From Halopseudomonas nanhaiensis (GTDB taxonomy: Bacteria > Pseudomonadota > Gammaproteobacteria > Pseudomonadales > Pseudomonadaceae), in NCBI RefSeq assembly GCF_020025155.1, contig NZ_CP073751.1, forward strand, positions 2,108,001-2,172,000: a stretch of 64,000 nucleotides of DNA. The letters are read 5' to 3'. Positions 8,571 to 18,585 of this stretch are shown here, in pieces. The notes beneath the pieces are model-generated. The model was not told where the DNA came from. It saw only the letters and a list, made by a program, of their open reading frames with translations, and ran no database searches. Positions within the stretch are counted from its first letter, which is position 1. Each line of letters begins with the position of its first letter. Position numbers and translations under genes: made by a program.

Positions 8571-10760
8571 TCACTCGCGACGGGTAATACGCCAGGTCTT
8601 GTGGATACGCGTATTGCGCTGAAAATCCCGGTCGAGTGTCTGGGCGCTGATATCCTCGATCTGGTAAGCCCGCTGCAAGCCTTCATCGAGCTTGAACCGA
8701 CGGAAATTGTTCGAGAAATACATCACCCCGCGCTGTGTCAGTCTGGCCATGGCAAGGTTGATCAGATGCACGTGATCACGCTGCACGTCGAAGATGTCGT
8801 CCAACCGCTTCGAGTTCGAGAAGGTCGGGGGATCGATGAAGATCAACTCGTATTCGCCGCGATCTTCTTCCAGCCACTGCATGACGTCAGCCTGAACCAG
8901 CTGGTGCAGATCGGACAGACCGTTCAGCGACAGGTTGCGCCGTGCCCAGTCCAGGTAGGTTCGTGACAGATCCACACTGGTGGTGCGCCGCGCCCCACCC
9001 GCGGCGGCATGAACACTGGCACTGGCGGTATAGCAGAACAGATTGAGGAACCGCTTGCCGGCAGCTTCGGAGGCAATACGCAGCCTCAGAGGGCGATGGT
9101 CCAGGAACAGCCCCGTATCCAGATAGTCAGTGAGGTTGACCAACAGGCGAACCCGACCTTCATTGACTTCCATGAACTGTCCACGGCGGTCCATCCGCTG
9201 ATACTGCTGCTTTCCGGCCTGGCGCTGCCGTTGTTTGAGCACTACCTGGTCGGCAGGGATTCCCAGCACATCAGGCAGCGCAGCCAGTACATCCTGCAGC
9301 CGCGACTGTGCCTTGTCCTCACTGATGGTGGCCGGTGCCGCATACTCCTGCACGTGTGCCCAGTCATCATACAGATCGATCGCGACGGAGAACTCCGGCA
9401 TATCCGCATCGTACAGGCGGTAGCAGCTGATCTCGTTCTGCCGGGCCCATTTTCCCAGCAGCTTGAGGTTCTTTCGCAGCCGGTTGGCGAACATCTGCGC
9501 CGATTCGCTGAGTCTGGCCGGCGCGTTGCGGTCGGGCTGTGACGTCTCCCTGGTTGCCTCGCCGGATGGCTCGGCCTTGCCGGTAACGAACCGCTCCGGG
9601 GACAGGTCCATCATGAGCAGCTTGCAGGGTATCGCCCCGTTGAACAGCGCATATTGCTTGTGACTACGAATGCCCATTCGCTTGCCCAGATCGGGATTGC
9701 CGGTGAAGATCGCTGCCTGCCAGCCCTGGCAACGCTCCCTGAGGACCTCGCCCAGCTTCTGATACAGATAGACCAGGCTTGCGGTATCGCCCAGACGCTC
9801 GCCGTAGGGAGGATTGGTCACGATCAGGCCGGCCTGACCGCGATCAGGGCTGGGGGCAAAGGTGGCCAGTTCACCCTGATAGACCTTGACCCATTCATTG
9901 AGTCCTGCGCGCTGTATGTTGTTGCGCACCGGCTGAAGCAGCCGCGGATCGGCTTCGTAGCCGCGAATCCATAGGGGCGAGCCGGCGAGCCCCGCTTCCG
10001 CCCTGTCCCGCGCAGCGGCCAGCAAAGGCTCCCAGATGGTCGGCACGTGCTGCAGCCAGCGTGAGAAGCCCCAACTGACCCGATGCAGATTCGGCGCGAC
10101 GTCTGCGGCCATGAGGGCTGCTTCAACCAGGAAGGTACCTGACCCGCACATCGGGTCAGCCAGCGCACCGCCTGCCTTGGCGAGCTGTGGCCAGCCGGCG
10201 CGGATCAGAATGGCCGCGGCAAGGTTTTCCTTGAGCGGCGCCGCGCCCTGCTGCAAGCGGTATCCCCGCTGATGCAGGCTGTTCCCTGACAGATCGATGG
10301 CAACCTGCGCCTGGCCGCTGCGGCAGTGCACATTGACCCGCAGATGTGGAGCGATCTTGTCGACCGACGGCCGCGTACCGTCCGCCTCGCGCAACGCATC
10401 GACGATGGCATCCTTGACCTTGAGGGCACCGAAATGGGTGTTGTCGACGCCGGTCAGCGTACCGCTGAAATCGACCGCCAGCGTACCCGAGGCAGTAAGG
10501 TGCTCTCGCCAATCGATGGCACGCATGCCGTCATACAGGCTCTGCGCCGTATCGGCGGGAAAGCGGTCGAGGATCAACAGAACACGGTTTGCCAGACGCG
10601 ACCAGAGGCAGCAGCGGTAACCAAATGCAAGGTCGGCTATGACGTTGGTCCCGGCGACCGTTTCTTTCACCGACTCCGCGCCGAGGGTACGCAACTCCTC
10701 AAGCAATAGCCCTTCAATGCCTTTCGGACAGGTCACAAAGAATTCTAGATTGTTACGCAT
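8571..10760 (-). CDS. rlmL: Bifunctional 23S rRNA (guanine) methyltransferase RlmKL
   Basis: A 729-residue fusion of two methyltransferases that modify 23S rRNA: RlmL (m2G2445) in the N-terminal half and RlmK (m7G2069) in the C-terminal half, by E. coli homology. The N-terminus FFVTCPKGIEGLL leads into a THUMP domain. The first catalytic motif is NPPYGERLG; an SAM-binding region DPMCGSGTFLVEAAL precedes it. The second half has NLFCYTASASVHAAAGG and FIDPPTFSNSKR. The start MRNNLEFF was chosen over an in-frame ATG 37 codons upstream because it fits the family N-terminus. It is divergent from rmf. Confidence 0.95.
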   Translation of the reverse strand: MRNNLEFFVTCPKGIEGLLLEELRTLGAESVKETVAGTNVIADLAFGYRCCLWSRLANRVLLILDRFPADTAQSLYDGMRAIDWREHLTASGTLAVDFSGTLTGVDNTHFGALKVKDAIVDALREADGTRPSVDKIAPHLRVNVHCRSGQAQVAIDLSGNSLHQRGYRLQQGAAPLKENLAAAILIRAGWPQLAKAGGALADPMCGSGTFLVEAALMAADVAPNLHRVSWGFSRWLQHVPTIWEPLLAAARDRAEAGLAGSPLWIRGYEADPRLLQPVRNNIQRAGLNEWVKVYQGELATFAPSPDRGQAGLIVTNPPYGERLGDTASLVYLYQKLGEVLRERCQGWQAAIFTGNPDLGKRMGIRSHKQYALFNGAIPCKLLMMDLSPERFVTGKAEPSGEATRETSQPDRNAPARLSESAQMFANRLRKNLKLLGKWARQNEISCYRLYDADMPEFSVAIDLYDDWAHVQEYAAPATISEDKAQSRLQDVLAALPDVLGIPADQVVLKQRQRQAGKQQYQRMDRRGQFMEVNEGRVRLLVNLTDYLDTGLFLDHRPLRLRIASEAAGKRFLNLFCYTASASVHAAAGGARRTTSVDLSRTYLDWARRNLSLNGLSDLHQLVQADVMQWLEEDRGEYELIFIDPPTFSNSKRLDDIFDVQRDHVHLINLAMARLTQRGVMYFSNNFRRFKLDEGLQRAYQIEDISAQTLDRDFQRNTRIHKTWRITRRE

Positions 10761-11006
10761 GTGCTTGATTTTCCGAAGTTGCATTGCCTGGATATGGTCC
10801 AGACGCTTAATGAGGACGCTACCTATACCAAATCGATCTTTGGCCGGCGCTGTCAGGTTAGGGTACAACAACCCAATGACTTGTGTTCAGACCCGTTCTG
10901 GGGCGACCTGCAACAGGAAGCTCCGGCAGCGGCGGGATCGGCCCGCAGCTGCACCTGACTGCCGCCAGGCAGCCAGGGTTTCAACACCACATGAGGGCTC
11001 TACCCT

Positions 11007-11222
11007 ATGAGAAGACTCAAGCGTGATCCGATGGAACGAGCATTTCTGCGCGGCTATCAACATGGTGTTCATGGTAAATCACAAGATTCCTGCCCCTTCG
11101 CCAGCCCCGATGTACGACAGAACTGGATCAACGGGTGGCGTGAAGGCCGGGCCGATCACTGGGCCGGGTTTACGGGCATTTCCGGCGTGCACCGCCTGAA
11201 CGAGATGCATGCTGTAGGCTAA
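11007..11222 (+). CDS. rmf: Ribosome modulation factor
   Basis: A 71-residue basic protein that dimerises 70S ribosomes into inactive 100S particles in stationary phase. The N-terminus MRRLKRDPMERAFLRGY and the motifs GKSQDSCPF and WINGWREGRADHW are characteristic of RMF. Length is slightly above the 55-residue E. coli protein, as in Pseudomonas. It is divergent from rlmKL, with 246 bases between starts that should hold both promoters; in known species rmf responds to growth rate and ppGpp, which cannot be confirmed here. Confidence 0.96.
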   Translation: MRRLKRDPMERAFLRGYQHGVHGKSQDSCPFASPDVRQNWINGWREGRADHWAGFTGISGVHRLNEMHAVG

Positions 11223-11289
11223 AGCCTTCCTGATACTGCCGATTTTCTCCCAGGGCGCTCTTCCCAAGCGCCGGGCCTAACGGCCCACC

Positions 11290-11318
11290 GGCCCCCGTCA
11301 TGCGGGGGCCACTTGTTT
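11290..11318 (+). terminator. Probable rho-independent terminator after rmf
   Basis: A perfect 8-bp GC stem, GGCCCCCG (11290-11297) with CGGGGGCC (11303-11310), a 5-base loop and a short imperfect T tract (ACTTGTTT). It lies 67 bases past the rmf stop and just before the converging pyrD stop. The T tract is only on the plus side. A second, weaker hairpin (GGCGCT/AGCGCC near 11254-11272) precedes it. Confidence 0.6.
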
Positions 11319-12340
11319 CAGCGATCCATCGAAGCAAGCGCCTCGACGCACTCGCGGATCAGCTCAGGCCCGCGATAAATGAAACCGCTGTAGATCTGCA
11401 CCAGACTTGCCCCGGCGCGGACTTTCTCGACGGCATCCGCTGCGCTGAATATCCCGCCGACGCCGATGATCGGCATGCGCCCGGCCAGCGTGCCGGCCAG
11501 TGTACGAATGACTTCCGTCGAAGCCGCCGTAAGCGGCGCCCCAGACAGTCCGCCCGCTTCAGTCGCGTGTTCAAGTCCTTCCACTGCAGTCCGATCCAGC
11601 GTGGTGTTGGTCGCGATGACGGCGTCCATGCCCTGCTCCAACAAGGTCGAAGCGACCAGTTCGAGTTCTTCGCTAGTCATGTCCGGGGCGATCTTGATGG
11701 CGATGGGAACGTAACGGCCCCGCTCGCCCGCCAACTGCATCTGACAGCCCTTGATCTGCTCGAGCAGCACCTTCAGCGTATCGCCATACTGCAGGGTACG
11801 GAGGCCGGGTGTGTTGGGCGACGACAGATTCACCGTCACATAGCTCGCTCGATCGTAGACCCGGCGCAGACAATGAAGGTAGTCATCGACCGCGTTCTCC
11901 ACCGGTGTCACTGCGTTCTTGCCGATATTGATGCCGAGCACTCCGCGGTAACGCACGGCATCGAGGCGCTCGAGCAGCGCGTCGACGCCCAGATTGTTGA
12001 AACCCATTCGGTTGATGATCGCCTGGGCCTCAGGCAGCCGGAAAAGACGCGGCTTGGGATTGCCTGGCTGCGGCCTGGGGGTGACGGTGCCAACCTCCAC
12101 AAAACCGAAGCCCAGCGCGGCCATGCCGTCGACCGCGACGGCATTCTTGTCCAGTCCGGCGGCGAGTCCGACCGGGTTGTCGAAGGTCATTCCCAGCAAT
12201 GAGACAGGCCGGGAAAGCCTGGGCCCGGCAAGGCGCTCCGCGATACCCAGCCGCCCGGCGGCGCCGATCATGTCCAGAGCCAGATCGTGTGATGTTTCAG
12301 CCGGCAGGCGGAACATGAGCGAGCGCAAGGAGGAATACAT
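11318..12340 (-). CDS. pyrD: Dihydroorotate dehydrogenase, quinone-dependent (class 2)
   Basis: A 340-residue FMN enzyme that oxidises dihydroorotate to orotate in pyrimidine synthesis, passing electrons to membrane quinone. The N-terminal helical extension ([15 protein letters not shown]) that binds the membrane marks class 2. Other motifs: [12 protein letters not shown], the catalytic-serine loop [21 protein letters not shown] and [10 protein letters not shown]. Length fits (E. coli 336). It is convergent with rmf, and downstream of the gdhB/DUF2835 pair on the same strand. Confidence 0.97.
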   Translation of the reverse strand: MYSSLRSLMFRLPAETSHDLALDMIGAAGRLGIAERLAGPRLSRPVSLLGMTFDNPVGLAAGLDKNAVAVDGMAALGFGFVEVGTVTPRPQPGNPKPRLFRLPEAQAIINRMGFNNLGVDALLERLDAVRYRGVLGINIGKNAVTPVENAVDDYLHCLRRVYDRASYVTVNLSSPNTPGLRTLQYGDTLKVLLEQIKGCQMQLAGERGRYVPIAIKIAPDMTSEELELVASTLLEQGMDAVIATNTTLDRTAVEGLEHATEAGGLSGAPLTAASTEVIRTLAGTLAGRMPIIGVGGIFSAADAVEKVRAGASLVQIYSGFIYRGPELIRECVEALASMDR

Positions 12341-12382
12341 GTATCGAAGTCCCGGAAAAAAATGTGGCGCGAGTATACCGGT

Positions 12383-12607
12383 TTAGCTGTCCAGGCGCTC
12401 CAGGGAGAGTAGTTTGCCGTCATCGGTAAAACGCATGACGAAGGCCCCGTAAACGCCGTCATGCGTGAGAAAGGGACGCAAATGATGCGCCGGCAGGCTC
12501 ACCCGCCGGCCATCCCGACTGTGCATCAACACACGCTGGGCACTGCCGCGATACCAGGCAAGATACCGGTCGGCAGGCAGAGCGATGTCGATGATCAGTT
12601 GTTGCAT
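12383..12607 (-). CDS. DUF2835 family protein
   Basis: A 74-residue small protein matching the DUF2835 pattern: start MQQLIIDIALPADRYLAWY, a central RDGRRVSLPA, then HLRPFLTHDGVYG and a final LSLERL. Function is unknown. The start lies 13 bases inside the 3' end of gdhB, so it is likely translated by coupling to gdhB. The same gdhB - DUF2835 - pyrD order is recalled in other Pseudomonas genomes. No signal peptide or membrane helix is visible. Confidence 0.85.
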   Translation of the reverse strand: MQQLIIDIALPADRYLAWYRGSAQRVLMHSRDGRRVSLPAHHLRPFLTHDGVYGAFVMRFTDDGKLLSLERLDS

Positions 12608-15600
12608 AGCGCTCCCATGGCAGTCTGGCGGGCATTCTGCGCCAGATCCAGCAGTTCGCGCATTGCCACCGCCACCATCGGGTAGTCATGACTGCTCGCG
12701 CTTTTCAATTCGGCGAGCATGACACGCCAGCGCTGAAGGAGGAACTGGTTGCGGTCCAACCATACCTCGACGATCTCCTGTGGCGTGAGATCCTCTCCGG
12801 CGAGCTGCAATGCCGAGACCGTCATGCTTCGTACCTGCCAATCCAGATCATCGCGGTAGCTCTCGCGCGCCAGGGCCTGCCAGTGGCTGTCGACCTGCAG
12901 GCCGGTGACCACCTGCGTGAACCACGGCATCTGCAGCTCGCTGCCGAGCGAGAAGAACACCTGTGCGACGCGCTCGGTGGGCTGACCTGTTTCGTCAGCC
13001 GCTTCGATGATGCCGAGCATGGTAAAGAAATGACCGGTGCCGGCAACGAAACGCGCGATGGATTCCGGCACACCAGCCTGGCAGTACTGATCAAAACGGG
13101 TTTCCCAGACGTCCCGGACCGGACCTTCGAACAGGACGTCGGCCTGCTCGGTCAGCTCGGCGATCCGCGGCGCGAAATGAGCAACTTCCTGCTCGGGCTT
13201 CAATCCCAGCCGCCGGTTGCGGATGAACCATCGCGCCGAGCGCCGGCCAAGGCGCATGAGATCGTCCATCAGATCCATCTGGATGTCCGCCGGGATCTGA
13301 TGGTCGAGCGCTTCGATACGCGCGAACTGATCCTCCAGCCCGAACACATCCCGTCCTACGACATAGGCGCGAGCGATATCGCCGGGCGGCGCACCGGTGG
13401 ACTGCTGCAACCGCCGCAGGAAAGTGATCCCCATGTGGTTGACCAGGTTGTTGGCCAATTGGGTGGCGATGATCTCCCGGCGCAGGCGGTGCTGTTCCAG
13501 GGCGTCGCCGTGCCGATCCACCAGCATCGGCGGGAAGGCCGTCTTGAGCTCGCGACTCATGTACGGATCGTCAGGCAGATCGGACGCCGCCAGGGTCTCT
13601 TTCAAATCGGCCTTCGAGTACGAGATCAGAACCGACAGCTCCGCCCGGGTAAGTCCGCCGCCCTGCGCAGACCGCTCGGCAAGGGTGTCGTCTGCAGCGA
13701 TGAACTCCAGTGATCGGTTCAACTTGCCGGCCGTTTCCATGGCATTGATGAACCGCCGATATTCGCCCATCGCCTTGGTCGCCTGTCGCTGCGCGAGGCT
13801 GATGGCCTGGGTCTGCTTGTAATTGTTATCCAGCACCAGACCGGCTACCGACTCGGTCATGCTCGCCAACAGTTCATTTCGCTGCTTGAGCGTAATGTCC
13901 TGCGCCGCGACCACTTCGTTGAGCAGGATCTTGATATTCACCTCGTGATCGGAACAATCGACGCCGCCGGCGTTGTCGATGAAGTCCGTATTCACGCCGC
14001 CGCCATTCAATGCGTACTCGATACGCCCGAGCTGGGTCATGCCGAGGTTGCCGCCTTCCCCGACGACGCGGCAACGCAGATCGCGGCCGTCCACCCGCAG
14101 GGCGTCATTGGCCTTGTCACCCACTTCGGCATGGGTTTCGCCACTGCCTTTCACGTAGGTACCGATGCCGCCATTCCACAGCAGATCGACCGGCGCCTTG
14201 AGCAGACGATTGATCAGCTCGGCCGGCGTCAACGTATCGGCATCGATATCGAACAGCTCCTTCATCCGCGCGGTCAGTCTGATCTGTTTCAGGCTGCGCT
14301 CGAAGATTCCGCCGCCTTCGGAGATAAGACTGGCGTCATAGTCGGTCCAGCTCGAACGAGGAAGATCGAACAAGCGTTGGCGCTCCTCGAAACTGCGCTC
14401 GGGATCCGGATCCGGATCGATGAAAATGTGCATGTGATTGAACGCAGCGACCAGCTTGAGCTGGCGCGAGAGCAGCATGCCGTTGCCGAATACGTCACCG
14501 GCCATGTCGCCGATGCCAATCACCGTGATCGGCTCTTCCTGAATGTTCACCCCGCGCTCGCGGAAATGCCGCTGGACGGAGACCCAGGCGCCGCGCGCAG
14601 TGATACCCATCTTCTTGTGATCGTAGCCAGCGGAACCACCCGAGGCGAAGGCGTCGCCAAGCCAGAAGTTGTACTCGGCCGCAATAGAATTCGCTATGTC
14701 GGAAAAGGTCGCAGTGCCCTTGTCTGCAGCCACGACCAGGTAGGGATCATCGTCATCGTAGCGAACCACCTGCGCCGGTGGGCTCACCTCGCCTTCCACC
14801 AGATTGTCGGTCAGGTCGAGCAGGCCGCGGATGAACAGTCGGTAGCAGGCGATGGCCTCCTGTTGAATATCGTCGCGACTGCCTCCCAGGGGGAGGCGCC
14901 GGGGGACGAAGCCGCCCTTTGCGCCGACCGGTACGATTACCGCATTCTTGACCTGCTGCGCCTTGACCAGCCCGAGCACCTCGGTACGGTAGTCTTCCTC
15001 GCGGTCAGACCAGCGCAAGCCCCCCCTGGCGACCTTGCCGCCGCGCAGATGCACGCCCTCGAAGCGCGGCGAGTACACATAGATCTCATACATCGGCCGG
15101 GGTAGCGGTAGTTCCGGGATCCGCTGCGGATCGAACTTGAGACTGATGTACTCCTTGGGCTGCCCCCGCTCATCATTCTGATAGAAGTTGGTACGCAGCG
15201 TGGCCTTGATCAGATCCAGATAGCGACGCAGGATCCGGTCTTCGTTGAGTACCGCCACACCGTCGAGCGCACCGATGATCGCGGCCTCGAGCTTGTCTTC
15301 CAGCTCGGCGGCGCTGGCCTTGCGCGCAAGGTAGAAGCGCGTCTTGAACAGCCGCACCAGCTCGTGCGCGATATCCCAGTGCGAAACCAGCGTGCTGGCA
15401 AGGTATGGCAGTTCGAAGCCCATGCGGATCTGCTTGATGTAGCGCGCATAGGCTCTGAGCAGCGCCACGTCGCGCCAGGACATGTTGGCCAGCAGCACCA
15501 GCCGATTGAAGGCGTCGTTCTCTGCCTGCCCGCGCCAGATGGTGATGAAGGCATCGCGAAACAGCTGGTTGACCTCCTGCAGATCGCGGGTGCTCTCCAG

Positions 15601-17463
15601 TGCGTAGGTGAACTCGAAATCGTGAATCCAGTAGGTGCGCCCGTCCGCACCGACGATACGGAAGGGAAACTCGCCCATCACGCGCAAGCCAAGGTTCTCC
15701 AGTATCGGCATGATGTCCGAGAGCGGAAGCGGCTCTCCCATGTGGTAGAGCTTGCAATGCAGAACCCCCTGCTGCTGCGTGAGCGGCTGATAAAAGCTCA
15801 TACCCAGTGGATCGGCCTCGCTGAGTGACAGGAGATGGCGTAGGTCGACCACGGCAGACGCCGTGGTGAAGCGTTCGCTGTAGCCTGCCGGGAAGCTCTC
15901 CCCGAAGTTCGCCCAGGCGATCACCGCTTCCGCCTCCCCCAGGCTGTCCTCGAGCCGGTCGCGGAAGTCGTCATGCCAATCGCGGCAGGCCTGAATGACG
16001 TCCCGCTCGATCTGCTGATGATCGATGTCGTGCTCAATGCGCGAGGGCTCGATCCGCAGGATGAACTGGGTTCGGGTAAGGATGGATTCGGAAAAATAGG
16101 TCCAGAATTCGCATTCGGTAGCCTGCAGCCGGTCCATCAGCACTGCCTGAATCTTCAGTCGGATGTCCGTCGAATACAGATCGCGCGGCACGAATACCAG
16201 GCAGTAATAGAAGCGGCTGTAGTTTCCGCGGCGAAGAAACACACGAATCCGGGCCCGTTCCTGCATCTGCACGATGCCGATGGCGGTCTCGCGCAGGACC
16301 TCCGGGGACATCTGGAACAGATCATCGCGGGGCAGCACCTGCAGGGTCTGGTCGAGCTCCTTGCCCAGGTGGCTGTCCGGGTCGAGCCCCAGCTCATTAC
16401 GTACCGCCTCGACCTTACGGCGCAGGTAGGGAATGCGGTCCACCCCGTCTCGATACACCTTCGAGGTGTACAGCCCCATGAAGCGGTGTTCGAGGAGCAC
16501 GTTGCCCTCTGCATCCACCTCCCGGATCGACACGTAGTCCGGATAGGCCGGACGGTGCACGCGGCTGAAATGCGAGGCCTTGGCGAACGAAAGCAGCAGC
16601 GGCTGCTGGAGGTAACTGATGACCGTGTCAGGTAGCTCCTCGGTCGAGTCATCCCATTGATCGAGCGCCAGCACCCCCAGGCTGTGTTCCGATTGCACGC
16701 CCAGGCGCTGCTCGCTCAAGCCTTCGCTTATGGCGAACCGCTCATACCCCAGGAAGGTGAAATGGTCGGCCAGCAGCCATTGCAGAAAGTCCATCGCCTC
16801 GGCGCGCTCGCTTTCGTCGAAGTAGCTCGGCTGATCATCGGCGAGGGTGTTGATCACGTCTCGCAGGCGCTCCTGCATGACCGGGAAGTCGCCCACGGCA
16901 GCCCTGACATGCCCCAGCGCTTCCATCAGGCCGTGCTCGATAGCCTTGAGGCCGCCGGCGGTAGCGCAGCGCTCGACTTCTATGTAGATAACCGATTCGG
17001 CGCGAACCCGCTCATCGACCGGCGTGGACGCATCATGCACGGCGACCAGCTCGCCACGCTCGTCACGCTCAACCTTCATCACGCTGTTTTGCAGCGTGTG
17101 AACCGTCAGCCCCTGGCGCTTGAGTTCGATGCGTATGGAATCCACGAGAAACGGCGAGTCCGGATGCAACATCTCGATGACCGAGTGCGTGGTCTGCCAG
17201 CCATGTTGCTGCGTGTCGGGGTTGAACACCCGGAGCTTTTCGGTGGGGCCGGAGCGCTGCTGCATGAAGCGCCAGAAGGACAGCGTGCCGCCAAGCAGGT
17301 CCGAATCATGCCGGGTGAGCAGTTCCTCCAGCGGAACGATGCCGAAGAAGTGCCGGGTGAATCGGGCGATGTCCTGTTCGTCGCCCGTTTCGACCAGCGA
17401 TTGCAGACGTTCGGTAAGAATCTCCAGAAGTTCCTGTTTGCTGCTGGCCAGGATCAAAGCCAT
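12595..17463 (-). CDS. gdhB: NAD-specific glutamate dehydrogenase, large (~180 kDa) type
   Basis: A 1622-residue enzyme that oxidatively deaminates glutamate to 2-oxoglutarate and ammonia with NAD, the form used by Pseudomonas for catabolism of glutamate and arginine. The long N-terminal regulatory region is followed by the catalytic core: RGGLRWSDREEDYRTEVLG, KGGFVPRRLP, GIGDMAGDVFGNGMLLS and GGVNTDFIDNAGGVDCSDHE. ATG 17463 (MALILASSKQELLEIL) has GGAGG upstream and matches the known length; the frame is open 132 codons further but that part has no family likeness. It is divergent from moxR and overlaps the DUF2835 gene by 13 bases. Confidence 0.95.
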   Translation of the reverse strand: MALILASSKQELLEILTERLQSLVETGDEQDIARFTRHFFGIVPLEELLTRHDSDLLGGTLSFWRFMQQRSGPTEKLRVFNPDTQQHGWQTTHSVIEMLHPDSPFLVDSIRIELKRQGLTVHTLQNSVMKVERDERGELVAVHDASTPVDERVRAESVIYIEVERCATAGGLKAIEHGLMEALGHVRAAVGDFPVMQERLRDVINTLADDQPSYFDESERAEAMDFLQWLLADHFTFLGYERFAISEGLSEQRLGVQSEHSLGVLALDQWDDSTEELPDTVISYLQQPLLLSFAKASHFSRVHRPAYPDYVSIREVDAEGNVLLEHRFMGLYTSKVYRDGVDRIPYLRRKVEAVRNELGLDPDSHLGKELDQTLQVLPRDDLFQMSPEVLRETAIGIVQMQERARIRVFLRRGNYSRFYYCLVFVPRDLYSTDIRLKIQAVLMDRLQATECEFWTYFSESILTRTQFILRIEPSRIEHDIDHQQIERDVIQACRDWHDDFRDRLEDSLGEAEAVIAWANFGESFPAGYSERFTTASAVVDLRHLLSLSEADPLGMSFYQPLTQQQGVLHCKLYHMGEPLPLSDIMPILENLGLRVMGEFPFRIVGADGRTYWIHDFEFTYALESTRDLQEVNQLFRDAFITIWRGQAENDAFNRLVLLANMSWRDVALLRAYARYIKQIRMGFELPYLASTLVSHWDIAHELVRLFKTRFYLARKASAAELEDKLEAAIIGALDGVAVLNEDRILRRYLDLIKATLRTNFYQNDERGQPKEYISLKFDPQRIPELPLPRPMYEIYVYSPRFEGVHLRGGKVARGGLRWSDREEDYRTEVLGLVKAQQVKNAVIVPVGAKGGFVPRRLPLGGSRDDIQQEAIACYRLFIRGLLDLTDNLVEGEVSPPAQVVRYDDDDPYLVVAADKGTATFSDIANSIAAEYNFWLGDAFASGGSAGYDHKKMGITARGAWVSVQRHFRERGVNIQEEPITVIGIGDMAGDVFGNGMLLSRQLKLVAAFNHMHIFIDPDPDPERSFEERQRLFDLPRSSWTDYDASLISEGGGIFERSLKQIRLTARMKELFDIDADTLTPAELINRLLKAPVDLLWNGGIGTYVKGSGETHAEVGDKANDALRVDGRDLRCRVVGEGGNLGMTQLGRIEYALNGGGVNTDFIDNAGGVDCSDHEVNIKILLNEVVAAQDITLKQRNELLASMTESVAGLVLDNNYKQTQAISLAQRQATKAMGEYRRFINAMETAGKLNRSLEFIAADDTLAERSAQGGGLTRAELSVLISYSKADLKETLAASDLPDDPYMSRELKTAFPPMLVDRHGDALEQHRLRREIIATQLANNLVNHMGITFLRRLQQSTGAPPGDIARAYVVGRDVFGLEDQFARIEALDHQIPADIQMDLMDDLMRLGRRSARWFIRNRRLGLKPEQEVAHFAPRIAELTEQADVLFEGPVRDVWETRFDQYCQAGVPESIARFVAGTGHFFTMLGIIEAADETGQPTERVAQVFFSLGSELQMPWFTQVVTGLQVDSHWQALARESYRDDLDWQVRSMTVSALQLAGEDLTPQEIVEVWLDRNQFLLQRWRVMLAELKSASSHDYPMVAVAMRELLDLAQNARQTAMGALCNN

Positions 17464-17623
17464 TGTTGCCTCCGGCAGGTTGGGTGTGCCATCCAGGTGG
17501 AGCGTCGCCGTGATTCGCGCATGCGCTCGAGTTAACAATTTGTCGTCGGGAATTAGTCTAGACCAAGCGTATTTAGGTAAAGTGTCGATTCCAGGGAATT
17601 CCCAGTTGTTGATGGACGCACCC

Positions 17624-18583
17624 ATGACCCACCGCGATTCGCTCCTCGAGCTCAAGTCGTTTCTGAACCAGCAGATTTTTGGCCAGGAAGTGCTCATCGA
17701 TCGCATGCTGATCTGTCTCCTCGCCGGCGGGCACGTGCTCGTAGAGGGTGCACCGGGATTAGCCAAGACCAAGGCGATCAAGGTGCTGTCCGAAGGCATC
17801 GAAGCGGACTTCCACAGAGTGCAGTTCACGCCCGACCTGCTGCCTGCGGATATCACCGGCACTGAGATCTACCGTCCCGAAACGGCAAGTTTCAGTTTCC
17901 AGCAGGGCCCGATCTTTCATCATCTGGTGCTGGCAGACGAGATCAACCGGGCCCCCGCCAAGGTGCAGTCCGCGCTGCTCGAAGCGATGGCCGAGCGGCA
18001 GGTGAGCATCGGCCGGCAGACCTACCCCCTTCCCGAGTTGTTCATGGTGATGGCCACGCAGAATCCCATCGAACAGGAAGGCACCTACCCGCTGCCCGAA
18101 GCGCAACTCGATCGATTCCTGATGCACGTTCGTATCGGCTTTCCGGACGCGGCACTCGAGCGCCGCATCCTTCATCTGGCACGCGGCGAGGCGCAGGGAA
18201 TCGAACCGCGCATGAACAACAAGGTCAGCCAGACGACCATCTTCGCTGCGCGGCAGGAGGTTCTCGAGATGTTCATGGCCGATGCTGTGGAGGAGTATCT
18301 GATCCAGCTGGTCATGGCGACCCGTCGTCCGGAGATGTATCACCCGCAGCTCGCCGAGTGGCTGCAACTGGGCGCAAGCCCGCGCGGCACCATTGCGCTC
18401 GACCGCTGCGCCCGCGCGCATGCCTGGCTCGCCGGTCGCGACTTCGTCAGCCCCGAAGATGTGCAGGCAGTGGTGCATGACGTGCTGCGCCACCGGTTGA
18501 TGCTCAGCTTCGAGGCCGAGGCGGCGGGTATCGATGCCGACCGGGCGATTGCCCTGCTGGTTGAATCGGTTGCCGTGGTCTGA
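17624..18583 (+). CDS. moxR: MoxR-family AAA ATPase
   Basis: A 319-residue AAA+ chaperone-like ATPase. Walker A is GAPGLAKT, Walker B region LADEINRAPAKVQ, sensor region MATQNPIEQEGTYPLPEAQLDRF. MoxR proteins act with VWA-domain partners, which follow in this operon, to mature or remodel protein complexes. The ATG at 17624 (MTHRDSLLELK) was chosen by family N-terminus; an in-frame ATG lies four codons upstream (17612). It opens a six-gene plus-strand operon, with two bases before the next ATG. Confidence 0.92.
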   Translation: MTHRDSLLELKSFLNQQIFGQEVLIDRMLICLLAGGHVLVEGAPGLAKTKAIKVLSEGIEADFHRVQFTPDLLPADITGTEIYRPETASFSFQQGPIFHHLVLADEINRAPAKVQSALLEAMAERQVSIGRQTYPLPELFMVMATQNPIEQEGTYPLPEAQLDRFLMHVRIGFPDAALERRILHLARGEAQGIEPRMNNKVSQTTIFAARQEVLEMFMADAVEEYLIQLVMATRRPEMYHPQLAEWLQLGASPRGTIALDRCARAHAWLAGRDFVSPEDVQAVVHDVLRHRLMLSFEAEAAGIDADRAIALLVESVAVV

Positions 18584-18585
18584 CC

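Noticed and set aside
17120-17623. Longer N-terminus of MoxR starting in gdhB
   Set aside because: The upstream frame is antisense to gdhB and Ser/Arg-rich; the canonical MoxR start is at 17624.
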